NCBI GenBank assembly: GCA_003284185.1
Contig: QBWB01000002.1
Coordinates: 1 to 53,366 of the forward strand
DNA: 53,366 nucleotides
Direction of reading: 5' to 3'
DNA from: Prochlorococcus sp. AG-315-C08
GTDB taxonomy: Bacteria > Cyanobacteriota > Cyanobacteriia > PCC-6307 > Cyanobiaceae
Shown: positions 28,840-36,111 of the stretch, piece by piece
Layout of the letters: each line of letters starts with the position of its first letter
How positions within the stretch are numbered: the stretch's first letter is position 1
Program-made: the position numbers and the translations under genes
The notes under the pieces: generated by a model
Database searches by the model: none
Told to the model about the DNA's origin: nothing
The model's input: the letters and a program-made list of their open reading frames with translations, nothing else

Positions 28840-29595
28840 ATGCATAAAAATATAAAGGAATACATATTTAATAGTATTTCTAAGCTATATTTAAAAAGTT
28901 CAATAAATATGAAATTAGAAAAGGTGTTACATGCCATACTAAAAAATGATATAAAAGCAGAACTAAAAAATAACGAAGAGGAGATCTATTTTGGGTGTGG
29001 ATGTTTTTGGGGCGCCGAGAAAGGATTCTGGAGGTTGCCAGGCGTCAAATCAACAGCTGTTGGATATGCTGGTGGTAATACAAATAAACCTAACTACAGA
29101 GAAGTCTGTTCTGGAATGACAGGCCACACTGAAGTAGTAAAAGTTGTTTGGAATACAGATAAAATCGATATCAGTGACCTATTAAAATTATTCTGGGAAT
29201 GTCATGACCCAACACAAGGAAATAGACAAGGAAACGATATTGGAACCCAATACAGATCTGCAATATATACAACAAAAGATAATCACCAACAGAAGGCGAT
29301 TGAGAGCAAGAAAAGTTACCAAGAACAGCTTTCAAAATATGGATATGGTCAAATCACGACAGAAATCAAACAAGATATTAAATTCTTCTTTGCAGAGGAA
29401 TATCACCAACAATATTTAGCTAAACCAGGTAGCAGGCCTTATTGCTCAGCAATGCCAACAAAAGTACTATTTAATAAATTTGAAGGATCAAATTTTATGC
29501 TCAGTGAAGAGATATGGAAAAACTATAATTGGGAAATTAGCCACTGTATTCTCAGAGGTGAAAATACACCTATCCCACTACCCACTAATGAATGA
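28840..29595 (+). CDS. msrA: Peptide methionine sulfoxide reductase MsrA
   Basis: MsrA reduces methionine S-sulfoxide in oxidised proteins. The frame has the active-site [43 protein letters not shown] and the [20 protein letters not shown] block, all core to the family, and ends with a polar C-terminal region. The full frame is 251 residues; an in-frame ATG at 28909 gives 228 and is more like the usual length, so the first 23 codons may not be translated. The stop overlaps the start of the next small gene. Confidence 0.94.
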   Translation: MHKNIKEYIFNSISKLYLKSSINMKLEKVLHAILKNDIKAELKNNEEEIYFGCGCFWGAEKGFWRLPGVKSTAVGYAGGNTNKPNYREVCSGMTGHTEVVKVVWNTDKIDISDLLKLFWECHDPTQGNRQGNDIGTQYRSAIYTTKDNHQQKAIESKKSYQEQLSKYGYGQITTEIKQDIKFFFAEEYHQQYLAKPGSRPYCSAMPTKVLFNKFEGSNFMLSEEIWKNYNWEISHCILRGENTPIPLPTNE

Positions 29596-29752
29596 GCAAT
29601 TGCCAGATAAAACAATAATAATAATAATATTCAGTACTTTATTATTAGTTTTTATTACTATTTTTAGCTTTAGTTCAAATAAGTTAGAAAAAGATCAAAT
29701 CATCGAATGGAAAGATAGCAATATAACATCAACGATAATACTACCAATTTAA
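29588..29752 (+). CDS. Small single-helix membrane protein overlapping msrA
   Basis: A 54-residue frame starting at an ATG 8 bases inside the msrA 3' end. It has one strong membrane helix (about 10-27, [19 protein letters not shown]) followed by a polar tail with [12 protein letters not shown]. The frame is open further upstream inside msrA, but that part is antisense-like chance coding. Overlap with msrA suggests coupled translation. No family is known to me, and the short length leaves some doubt. Confidence 0.45.
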   Translation: MNEQLPDKTIIIIIFSTLLLVFITIFSFSSNKLEKDQIIEWKDSNITSTIILPI

Positions 29753-29777
29753 ACAGAATAATTAATTAAACAATAAA

Positions 29778-30122
29778 ATGAAGAACAAAGAACATCAGAA
29801 GAATATAGATAAAGCAAAAATAAACATATATAATATTCTCGCAGTAATAATTGTAATAATTCCTGAATTCCTTGCTGAATTTATTTATTCTATAGGTATA
29901 TCTCCATACAATAATAAACTACCTAATGAAGGTTTTGCCTGGAGTCATAATGCAGAATTAAAACTTTCTCGGATGAATATTTTTGAATTAAGAATACTAG
30001 CCCAAAAGCTTTGTATTCATGGATATTCAAACGAAAATAGAGATTCATTAATCCAAAGAATAAAGAAAAAATCTCAAAAAAAGAAATTCAAGGGAATCAT
30101 TAAATGTCTAACAAATAGGTAA
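29778..30122 (+). CDS. Membrane-anchored protein with SAP/Rho-N-like C-terminal motif
   Basis: A 114-residue protein with a basic start, one membrane helix (about 17-40), a polar linker, then a helix-turn-helix-like unit at 65-95 (SRMNIFELRILAQKLCIHGY then NRDSLIQRIKKK) that resembles the SAP or Rho N-terminal fold, in which 'LRxLAxxLxIxGxxxxxRxxLIxxI' is the general spacing. Such folds bind DNA or RNA. The very basic tail (KKKSQKKKFKG) fits nucleic-acid contact. It would tether nucleic acid to a membrane; that is inference. It ends 23 bases before tRNA-Pro. Confidence 0.6.
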   Translation: MKNKEHQKNIDKAKINIYNILAVIIVIIPEFLAEFIYSIGISPYNNKLPNEGFAWSHNAELKLSRMNIFELRILAQKLCIHGYSNENRDSLIQRIKKKSQKKKFKGIIKCLTNR

Positions 30123-30145
30123 GAGAATATGATAATTTTAAATAA

Positions 30146-30219
30146 CGGGACGTAGCGCAGCTTGGTAGCGCACCACTTTGGGGTAGTGGGGGTCGTGGGT
30201 TCAAATCCCGCCGTTCCGA
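30146..30219 (+). tRNA. tRNA-Pro (anticodon GGG)
   Basis: The 74 bases fold as a full cloverleaf. The acceptor stem pairs CGGGACG (30146-30152) with CGTTCCG (30212-30218), discriminator A. The D arm is AGCGCAGCTTGGTAGCGC, the anticodon stem CCACT/AGTGG encloses loop TTGGGGT with anticodon GGG and G37, and the T arm is GTGGG-TTCAAAT-CCCGC. The C1:G72 pair and A73 agree with bacterial proline tRNAs. The 3' CCA is not encoded. Confidence 0.96.
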
Positions 30220-30237
30220 TGAAATAAAAATTAAAAT

Positions 30238-30420
30238 TTAATCAATATCTTTAACTAAAGTTTGAATTAATTTAGTTGTACTAATTAGAACAGACAAAAA
30301 AACAAAAACTGATATTAATAAAAGTATTGTAAAAATTGCTGGAGAGATATCAAGTTCACCAAAGGTTATTATGAATAGAACAAAATTAATCATTAAAAAC
30401 AAAATAAATCTATAATACAA
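30238..30420 (-). CDS. Small two-helix membrane protein
   Basis: A 60-residue, almost wholly hydrophobic protein with two helices (about 3-22 and 28-50) separated by GELDIS and ending in a polar KLIQTLVKDID tail. It lies between tRNA-Pro and uppP. The polar tail and turn look selected, but hydrophobic frames arise easily in AT-rich DNA, so the call is moderate. No family is recognised. Confidence 0.45.
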   Translation of the reverse strand: MYYRFILFLMINFVLFIITFGELDISPAIFTILLLISVFVFLSVLISTTKLIQTLVKDID

Positions 30421-30464
30421 AATAATATGAATTTTAAATTTGTCAAAAGAAGTTAAAATACTGG

Positions 30465-31304
30465 TTATAAAAATAGTAGTAAATAAAAACCTATAAATAT
30501 TCTGTAAATAACAAAAATAAATGTATTATTGGACTTAAGGAATTTCAATAGAAGATCAATAGCTAATAACGAAGAAAAGAAAGAAGAAACAATTCCAACT
30601 ACTAGAGGAAATAATTCAGAGAATGTAAGGAATTTAATTAAGGAAAACAACTCAGCCAAGCCAGCTATCGTAATAGCAGGTATACCGACTAGAAAAGATA
30701 GTCTTGCAGCAGAGCTTCTATTTAGACCTGCATATAAAGCTGATGTTAATGTAATACCTGACCTGGATACACCAGGAATCAAGGCAAAGGCCTGAGATAT
30801 ACCAATAACAATAATATTATTAATATTTAAATCCTTAATTGCCTTATCCTTTCTTCCATAAATTTCAGAAAATAATAAAAGTAAAGCCATAATAATAGAA
30901 ACAATAGCAATAGAATATATACTTCTAAGAAAAGAATCAGAATAGTTTTGCCAAAAGATCTTAATTATTAAACCAACAATACAGATAGGAATACTTGCTA
31001 AAATAATATAAATAGCTAAGCGACTGTTGTCATCCTTAGAAGGAAAACGATATCTACAAGAGGAAAGTAATGAGCTCGTAATGACCCTTAGATCATTTTT
31101 AAAATATAAAATAATTGCAATAACACTTCCAAGCTGAAGAGAAGCTGAGATAGATAAGCCTGGATCATCCCAACCTAATAATAATGGAATTATCTTTAAA
31201 TGAGCAGTACTACTAATCGGAAAAAACTCAGTAAAGCCTTGAACAACACCTAATACAAAAGTCTGCCAACAATGAAAAATAAATAAATCTAACTGCCTAA
31301 TCAT
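30465..31304 (-). CDS. uppP: Undecaprenyl-diphosphatase (UppP/BacA)
   Basis: UppP recycles the lipid carrier for peptidoglycan and other wall polymers by removing one phosphate from undecaprenyl diphosphate in the membrane. The protein has the family's two active-site motifs: VQGFTEFFPISSTAHLKI near the N-terminus and IPGVSRSGITLTSALYAG in the middle, within about eight helices. The frame opens at a TTG (31322), but the ATG at 31304 (MIRQLDL) is preferred here, giving 279 residues. It is a core gene within a stretch of lineage-specific small genes. Confidence 0.94.
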   Translation of the reverse strand: MIRQLDLFIFHCWQTFVLGVVQGFTEFFPISSTAHLKIIPLLLGWDDPGLSISASLQLGSVIAIILYFKNDLRVITSSLLSSCRYRFPSKDDNSRLAIYIILASIPICIVGLIIKIFWQNYSDSFLRSIYSIAIVSIIMALLLLFSEIYGRKDKAIKDLNINNIIVIGISQAFALIPGVSRSGITLTSALYAGLNRSSAARLSFLVGIPAITIAGLAELFSLIKFLTFSELFPLVVGIVSSFFSSLLAIDLLLKFLKSNNTFIFVIYRIFIGFYLLLFL

Positions 31305-31360
31305 ATTTAGACAAAAGAACAAATAATAAATTATAGAACTTACTACATTTTCAACTAGTA

Positions 31361-31366
31361 TATAAT
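31361..31366 (+). promoter_or_regulatory. -10 box giving a near-leaderless transcript
   Basis: TATAAT at 31361-31366 would place the transcription start at about 31372-31375, only about 15 bases before the ATG of the small secreted protein (31389). The -35 region (about 31338-31343) is weak. Between the two lies the perfect inverted repeat described separately. Confidence 0.45.
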
Positions 31367-31370
31367 TAAT

Positions 31371-31390
31371 ATTTATGATTGATCATAAAT
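31371..31390. repeat. Perfect inverted repeat overlapping a start codon
   Basis: ATTTATGAT-TG-ATCATAAAT forms 9-base arms around a 2-base centre. The last two bases (AT) are the first two of the ATG at 31389. As RNA it could fold with a 7-base stem and ATTGAT loop that masks the start codon; as DNA it could be a dimeric regulator site just downstream of the -10 box. Confidence 0.6.
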
Positions 31391-31673
31391 GATCTACAAG
31401 AAAATTCTTCTATCATTAATTATAGCAGTGACTTCAATCGTAGGAATCCAATCAAAAGTAAAAGCAGACTATTGGTTGGTTATAGGAAGTTATAGACAAG
31501 GACCTGGATCAAAGCCTCATGTAAGTGGTATTACAAGCCCAACCTTGTTTGCAATACCAATAGGAACAAAAAAAATGTGTGAAGAAGCAGGAAAAAAAAT
31601 TGAGGAGGATATTTATAAACCAGTATGGCAATTTGACAATAAATGGACTTGTATTAGAAATACAACAAACTAA
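31389..31673 (+). CDS. Small secreted protein, unknown function
   Basis: A 94-residue protein with a clear signal peptide (KK then hydrophobic 6-20, cleavage probably after SKVKA near residue 26). The mature part begins DYWLVIGSYRQGPGSKPHVS and has two cysteines (KMCEEAGKK and WTCIRN) that could form a disulphide. The opening resembles other short exported picocyanobacterial proteins with a DYWLVIGS-type strand. Translation would start at the ATG inside a 20-base inverted repeat, behind a very close -10 box. Confidence 0.75.
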   Translation: MIYKKILLSLIIAVTSIVGIQSKVKADYWLVIGSYRQGPGSKPHVSGITSPTLFAIPIGTKKMCEEAGKKIEEDIYKPVWQFDNKWTCIRNTTN

Positions 31674-31721
31674 AAGAAAATTTAAATCTATCTATCCATT
31701 CAAATTATAAAAGTAAAAAAC

Positions 31722-31856
31722 TTATCGTTGTACATCGTGAGCACACCCATCGCCTTCATAATCATCGCTATTATAATAACCATTCTTAGTTCCGAAATAA
31801 ATGCTTGTAATGACAAATGGAATAGCTATCCAAACAAGGAAAATTGACAGATTCAA
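31722..31856 (-). CDS. 44-residue single-helix membrane protein
   Basis: A short frame starting at a TTG (31856) with one membrane helix (LSIFLVWIAIPFVITSIYFG, about 3-22) and a polar, acidic, Tyr-rich tail (NGYYNSDDYEGDGCAHDVQR). The clean split between helix and charged tail, and the tail's unusual composition, suggest real coding. No standard ATG is available. It fills the gap between two hypothetical genes. I do not know a family by name. Confidence 0.5.
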   Translation of the reverse strand: MNLSIFLVWIAIPFVITSIYFGTKNGYYNSDDYEGDGCAHDVQR

Positions 31857-31950
31857 AACTAATAGATTATCTTATTTTAAACAATATAACTAAATACATT
31901 TAATATTTCTACCTTTAATTCTTTAAAAATTAAAAAGACTAAAAAAAGAT

Positions 31951-32328
31951 TCAACTGAAACGAACCAATATAGGATTAATAGCAAACTGAATAATAGTAA
32001 AAGCAATCAAAAACCAAGTGAAAAAGAAAAAAAGTATTAACCGATAACCAGTAAAAAAGGGTTTTATAAAACTGCTATCTCCACCCTTATCCAGAAGACC
32101 CTTACATTCTCTGGCTTGAGAATTACTCAATCTGAAATAATCTGAACAAGGTAATCTATTGTCCAAATAGGTTCTTCGCAAATTTTTCGTCAATACTTCA
32201 TGATTATCAGTTTTCAATGAAGCAACCAATTCACCAGGTTTATATGAAGTAAGAGTTCTCTCAAGGTTAGAAGATGATCCTATTATATATAAATCTCCAT
32301 TTCTTATCAAATAAACGAATGAAGACAT
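31951..32328 (-). CDS. Membrane protein with N-terminal GIY-YIG-like (T5orf172) domain
   Basis: A 125-residue protein. Residues 4-80 resemble a compact GIY-YIG domain of the T5orf172/MUG113 type: FVYLIRNGDLYIIGSSSN holds the two hallmark strands with YIIG, followed by an arginine (R24, NLERT), and the RLPCSDYFRLSNSQA region where other members have the conserved Glu/Asn part. Residues about 94-118 are a strong membrane helix. Catalytic residues are only partly conserved, so nuclease activity is doubtful. A membrane-tethered GIY-YIG fold is unusual. Confidence 0.6.
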   Translation of the reverse strand: MSSFVYLIRNGDLYIIGSSSNLERTLTSYKPGELVASLKTDNHEVLTKNLRRTYLDNRLPCSDYFRLSNSQARECKGLLDKGGDSSFIKPFFTGYRLILFFFFTWFLIAFTIIQFAINPILVRFS

Positions 32329-32475
32329 ACCTTTAAGGAATTAACACAATACATAATCATTATATTAGGTTAACTCTTCTATAAAAGATACATGTTTTAC
32401 AAATCATAATTAATACAAATGAAATACTAGAAAGAAATCATACATAAAATATATAATTTATAAAATGAAAAATAA

Positions 32476-33477
32476 CTAACTATAACTATTAGAAACTAAG
32501 TTACAAACTCTTCTATATTGATCAATAGAAACAATAGTATCTGAATTTATATGGGATAGAGACTCTTGAGGAATACAAGTTAAAATCATACGAATAAAAT
32601 TAGTAAGTTTATGACCTCTCAATGCTGAACCTTTCTTCATAAGCATTTCATTTTCTTGTTGTTTTTTCCAATTAATTGTATTTTCAATATTTGTAGCCTT
32701 TAAATGCCAGGTTTTGCATAACATTTGCCAGATATCTGAATATTCTCTAAGCCTATTTTGCACTACTTCACGATATTCAGATTCAAACTGAGTTAAAGTA
32801 GGTTTATAAATGTTATTTAGTTTTGATCTAGACTGAAGTGGTTCACACCCAACAAACCACCCTTCAAGAATTAACACTTTAGGACGGGATTCAATCCATC
32901 CAGATCTATCGCCTAAACCATCCCTTAATGACTTATCAAAAGTTGGGCATTTGATCTTTCCACTTCTATTATAAGAGTCTAATGTATTTTTTAATAACTC
33001 AATAGAATGACTTCCAGGGATACCTCTAGGAACATTCCAAGGATTACCTTTCATAGCTATATCCATTTCTAAACCTGGCAAATAAAAGTCATCCAATGAT
33101 ATAACTTTAATTTCTAGATTTAAACTACTTGCAAGATTATTAATCCACTCACCTAATGTTGATTTACCACTTCCGGGGAGTCCAGACAAACCAATTATTA
33201 TTGGTTTACTAAATGAAGAAACATACCTTTCTAATAAGGAAAAAAAAGGAAAACATAAACCCCATTTCCAATCTAAGTCTATATCTTTTCTGAAGAGTTT
33301 TTCACAAATTGATTCTCTCTTTAAATCTAGCCATTCTTCAAAAAAGGAATGTTGATTAAAAGAAAGATTCTTAAGAAATAATTCATATGAATTAAAGTTA
33401 AAAGTGAAGCTATCCTTTATATCAGAAGGAATGTCTGAATAGAAATTATTATTAAATTTTAACTGATTTTCTGGCAT
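32476..33477 (-). CDS. D-glycerate kinase (plant/cyanobacterial GLYK type)
   Basis: A 333-residue P-loop kinase that phosphorylates glycerate. It has Walker A GLSGLPGSGKST (96-107), SLDDFYLPG with the substrate-loop aspartates, the RGIPGSHSIELL and FDKSLRDGLGDRS segments typical of plant-type GLYK, and ILEGWFVGCEPL as the Walker B-like strand. This enzyme usually closes photorespiration by making 3-phosphoglycerate. Here it lies directly after the phosphatase and phosphorylase genes, so it can also rescue glycerate released from glucosylglycerate. The phosphatase gene ends 1 base upstream of its ATG. Confidence 0.92.
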   Translation of the reverse strand: MPENQLKFNNNFYSDIPSDIKDSFTFNFNSYELFLKNLSFNQHSFFEEWLDLKRESICEKLFRKDIDLDWKWGLCFPFFSLLERYVSSFSKPIIIGLSGLPGSGKSTLGEWINNLASSLNLEIKVISLDDFYLPGLEMDIAMKGNPWNVPRGIPGSHSIELLKNTLDSYNRSGKIKCPTFDKSLRDGLGDRSGWIESRPKVLILEGWFVGCEPLQSRSKLNNIYKPTLTQFESEYREVVQNRLREYSDIWQMLCKTWHLKATNIENTINWKKQQENEMLMKKGSALRGHKLTNFIRMILTCIPQESLSHINSDTIVSIDQYRRVCNLVSNSYS

Positions 33478-34293
33478 TTATATATCCACATTATTTAAAA
33501 TAATACTCTTTACACTATCAGCCCATCCAACAGCATGGGGTGCATTTGCTAATATGAATTCTCCTCTATTTATCCCATCTGTCAAATATTTGTTAGGACC
33601 ATTTCTGCCTGGTATCACAATTGATATGTCGGCATACTCGAGTAATGGTAAATCGTTCTGTGAATCACCTAAAGCAATTATTCTTACATTTGGTTTCTGT
33701 AAATACTCCTTTAATTTATTAACAGCTTTACCTTTATGACTATTCACACAAAGTAAATGGCTCATTCTATTACCTTTGAAAATATGAACATTATACTTAT
33801 TGCAATAAAACATTATTTTTTCATAAATATTTTCAGGTGGATTTAAAAATGGAACACTCCAATGCCTATCTAAAGCTCTGCTTATTTCATACCCAGCCAG
33901 ACCAGTAAGATTGTGGATTTCATTAGTTTTTAAGTCATTTAGTGGCGTTAGATTAAAAGAAACATCATTAGATAAAGAACTTAATACTTGCCTAAGTTGT
34001 TTATAACTTCTTCCAAGTATTAACTCCCATTCATCTATTTGATTTGCATGAGAACCGTAAATAGCGGATCCATTCTCAACAATAAAGGGGTCTAATAACT
34101 TATTCTCATTTCTAAAATATCTCACCTCAGATGCTGTTTTACTTGTGCATGGAATAACTGGAATAGATAATTTAGCTAACCATTTCAATGTTTCTTTAGC
34201 AGGAGAAATATCGTAGTTCTCATCCATTAATGTTCCATCCAAATCAGTAACAATCCAGAAATTTGAATTATTAGACATAAATAAATCAATCAA
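33478..34293 (-). CDS. gpgP: HAD-family glucosyl-3-phosphoglycerate phosphatase (MPGP-like)
   Basis: A 271-residue HAD-IIB phosphatase. The catalytic DxD is VTDLDGTL (D17/D19); motif II threonine is in VIPCTSKTASEV and the last motif is IALGDSQNDLPLL. FIVENGSAIYG is typical of the mannosyl-3-phosphoglycerate phosphatase group, which also contains enzymes that dephosphorylate glucosyl-3-phosphoglycerate. The synthase gene nearby supports that substrate. The frame opens at a TTG overlapping the previous stop; an ATG at 34278 (MSNNSN) is the other candidate start. Confidence 0.88.
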   Translation of the reverse strand: MIDLFMSNNSNFWIVTDLDGTLMDENYDISPAKETLKWLAKLSIPVIPCTSKTASEVRYFRNENKLLDPFIVENGSAIYGSHANQIDEWELILGRSYKQLRQVLSSLSNDVSFNLTPLNDLKTNEIHNLTGLAGYEISRALDRHWSVPFLNPPENIYEKIMFYCNKYNVHIFKGNRMSHLLCVNSHKGKAVNKLKEYLQKPNVRIIALGDSQNDLPLLEYADISIVIPGRNGPNKYLTDGINRGEFILANAPHAVGWADSVKSIILNNVDI

Positions 34294-34302
34294 TCAATCA
34301 AT
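34284..34302. repeat. AATC tandem repeat at a gene junction
   Basis: Four and three-quarter copies of AATC (plus strand) span the stop of the phosphorylase gene and the first codons of the phosphatase gene. Read on the coding strand it is a run of ATTG units carrying the TGA stop and the TTG start. It is slippage-prone, although every frame meets a TGA within 12 bases. Confidence 0.7.
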
Positions 34303-36065
34303 GTAAGCCATACTACTTGATAAGGTTTTAGTATAAAATTAATGGATTTATAAATAGTTCCAGTCAAATTGTCTAAAAATTGGCAATTTCTATTCATAGA
34401 ATCTATATCTAGTTCATCAAATAGTGGAATTTTTAAATCTTTATCAGTCATATTATACATTGCATAGACTTTTTCTAAATCTAAACCTCTTTGGATAATT
34501 ATATGATCCTTTATTTTTGTAGATAAACATTTCATTGGTGATTCTGGATGAAAGGCCATAAGTTTTGATCTAACTTTAATAGCGTGATTAAGATATGAAA
34601 TATTTTTACTAGCAGAGGACTCAAAGTTTTTAAGAATCTCAGCTAATCTATTTGCTTCAAATTTCTCTCGATTCAAATCCCTTCTTTGACCTGTTCTACT
34701 AAATGTTTCTATATCATTTGATGAAGCTAATATTGCCGGTAAATAAAATGCTGGAATACCTTTTAATGATAAAATAAAGATTTGACTAAGATAAAAGCGA
34801 TCAAACTGTAAACTTGGTGAACAATCCTTAATATTAGACATAGCACTCCACCAACTTATATTCAATTCATAAGGTTGATCTTTTCCGTTAGTCATTTTTC
34901 TATGACTAATTAAGCCTCCTCTTTTTTCAGATTCGACAAGAAGATTATGGATTCTTGTGTTATCCATAATGCCCTCTAATGCGCGTAATCCAATACCATC
35001 GTGAGATGAAGTGAAGTTCAATAGAGAAGTATTCTCTGGTAGTTCTGTCCAATTACTTAGCCAATCATTTAGTAAATCTGCTTGGCTGGTATATATAGAT
35101 TCTAAAAGGAGAGGAGGAAGAGTAAAATTATAAGCAATATTTGCCTCATCTCCCTCAACTAAATATGAAAGATTTTCTTTCTCTGGTACATTAGTCTCTG
35201 TAATTAATACTCCAGAAGACTTAATCAACTTAAGGCATCTATTTAAAACTCTTACAATTTTATGTACTTCATCCATATGTAAACATGTTGTATTGGCTTC
35301 TTTCCAAATAAAGGCTATTGCGTCAAGTCTTATCCAAAATGCACCGCATTCAACATATCTAACTAATAGCCTTAAATATTCTAGTAAAATATTTGGATTT
35401 CTCCAATTGACGTCAATTTGATCAGGGCCAAATGTTGTCCAAACATCCTTAATTCCATCTTTTGTTTTAATGCTTGTAAAAAGAGATGAACTTCTTGGTC
35501 TAATAACATTCTTCCATATATTAGATTGATTAGAAGAAACAATATAAGAAGAACCTGGTTGAATACAATTAATAAATTGCTGGACCCATAAGTGAGAGGA
35601 TGAGACATGATTCAATACTAAATCAGCCATTATTATATGTTTAACAGATAAACCTTTTAAATCATCCCAAGTACCAAATATTTCATCTATCTTTTCATGA
35701 TCAGAAACAGCAAAACCCCCATCACTTGTTGAAGGTAAAAAAGGTAAAATATGAACAATAGAAGAGAGATCTCCTAATTTTTTATCAAGAAATTCTTTAA
35801 GTGTTTTTAGAGTACTTTCTCCTTTCCTATAAATTGTGTCTGGATAAGTGATCAAAACCACACTAGAGGAATCCCAACTCGAATCAAAATCTGCATCATT
35901 AGTGTTGGCATTAACAAGATACGGATCCAAAATCTGTAATAATTGAGACCACATTAAAGTGATTTCTTCTTCAGAATGCTTGGGATAAATTCCCCTAAGC
36001 AACTGTCTTAGACTTTCTAATTCACAATTCAACTCTGACACGCTGAATAAGGAAACTATCTTCAC
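34290..36065 (-). CDS. GH13_18 phosphorylase, probably glucosylglycerate phosphorylase
   Basis: A 591-residue sucrose-phosphorylase-like enzyme. Conserved GH13 parts are MADLVLNHVSSSH, the nucleophile D248 in FWIRLDAIAF, the acid/base E290 in ITETNVP, and the transition-state aspartate D356 in TSSHDGIGLR. Annotation pipelines usually call this sucrose phosphorylase, but related GH13_18 enzymes split glucosylglycerate into glucose-1-phosphate and glycerate. Its operon with a glucosyl-phosphoglycerate phosphatase and glycerate kinase, opposite gpgS, makes that the better call. Acceptor specificity is inferred from context only. Confidence 0.85.
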   Translation of the reverse strand: MKIVSLFSVSELNCELESLRQLLRGIYPKHSEEEITLMWSQLLQILDPYLVNANTNDADFDSSWDSSSVVLITYPDTIYRKGESTLKTLKEFLDKKLGDLSSIVHILPFLPSTSDGGFAVSDHEKIDEIFGTWDDLKGLSVKHIIMADLVLNHVSSSHLWVQQFINCIQPGSSYIVSSNQSNIWKNVIRPRSSSLFTSIKTKDGIKDVWTTFGPDQIDVNWRNPNILLEYLRLLVRYVECGAFWIRLDAIAFIWKEANTTCLHMDEVHKIVRVLNRCLKLIKSSGVLITETNVPEKENLSYLVEGDEANIAYNFTLPPLLLESIYTSQADLLNDWLSNWTELPENTSLLNFTSSHDGIGLRALEGIMDNTRIHNLLVESEKRGGLISHRKMTNGKDQPYELNISWWSAMSNIKDCSPSLQFDRFYLSQIFILSLKGIPAFYLPAILASSNDIETFSRTGQRRDLNREKFEANRLAEILKNFESSASKNISYLNHAIKVRSKLMAFHPESPMKCLSTKIKDHIIIQRGLDLEKVYAMYNMTDKDLKIPLFDELDIDSMNRNCQFLDNLTGTIYKSINFILKPYQVVWLTLID

Positions 36066-36111
36066 TACATCATCGTAGCCTCGACCTTAATTCTGTTGCA
36101 CTTATTACCGA

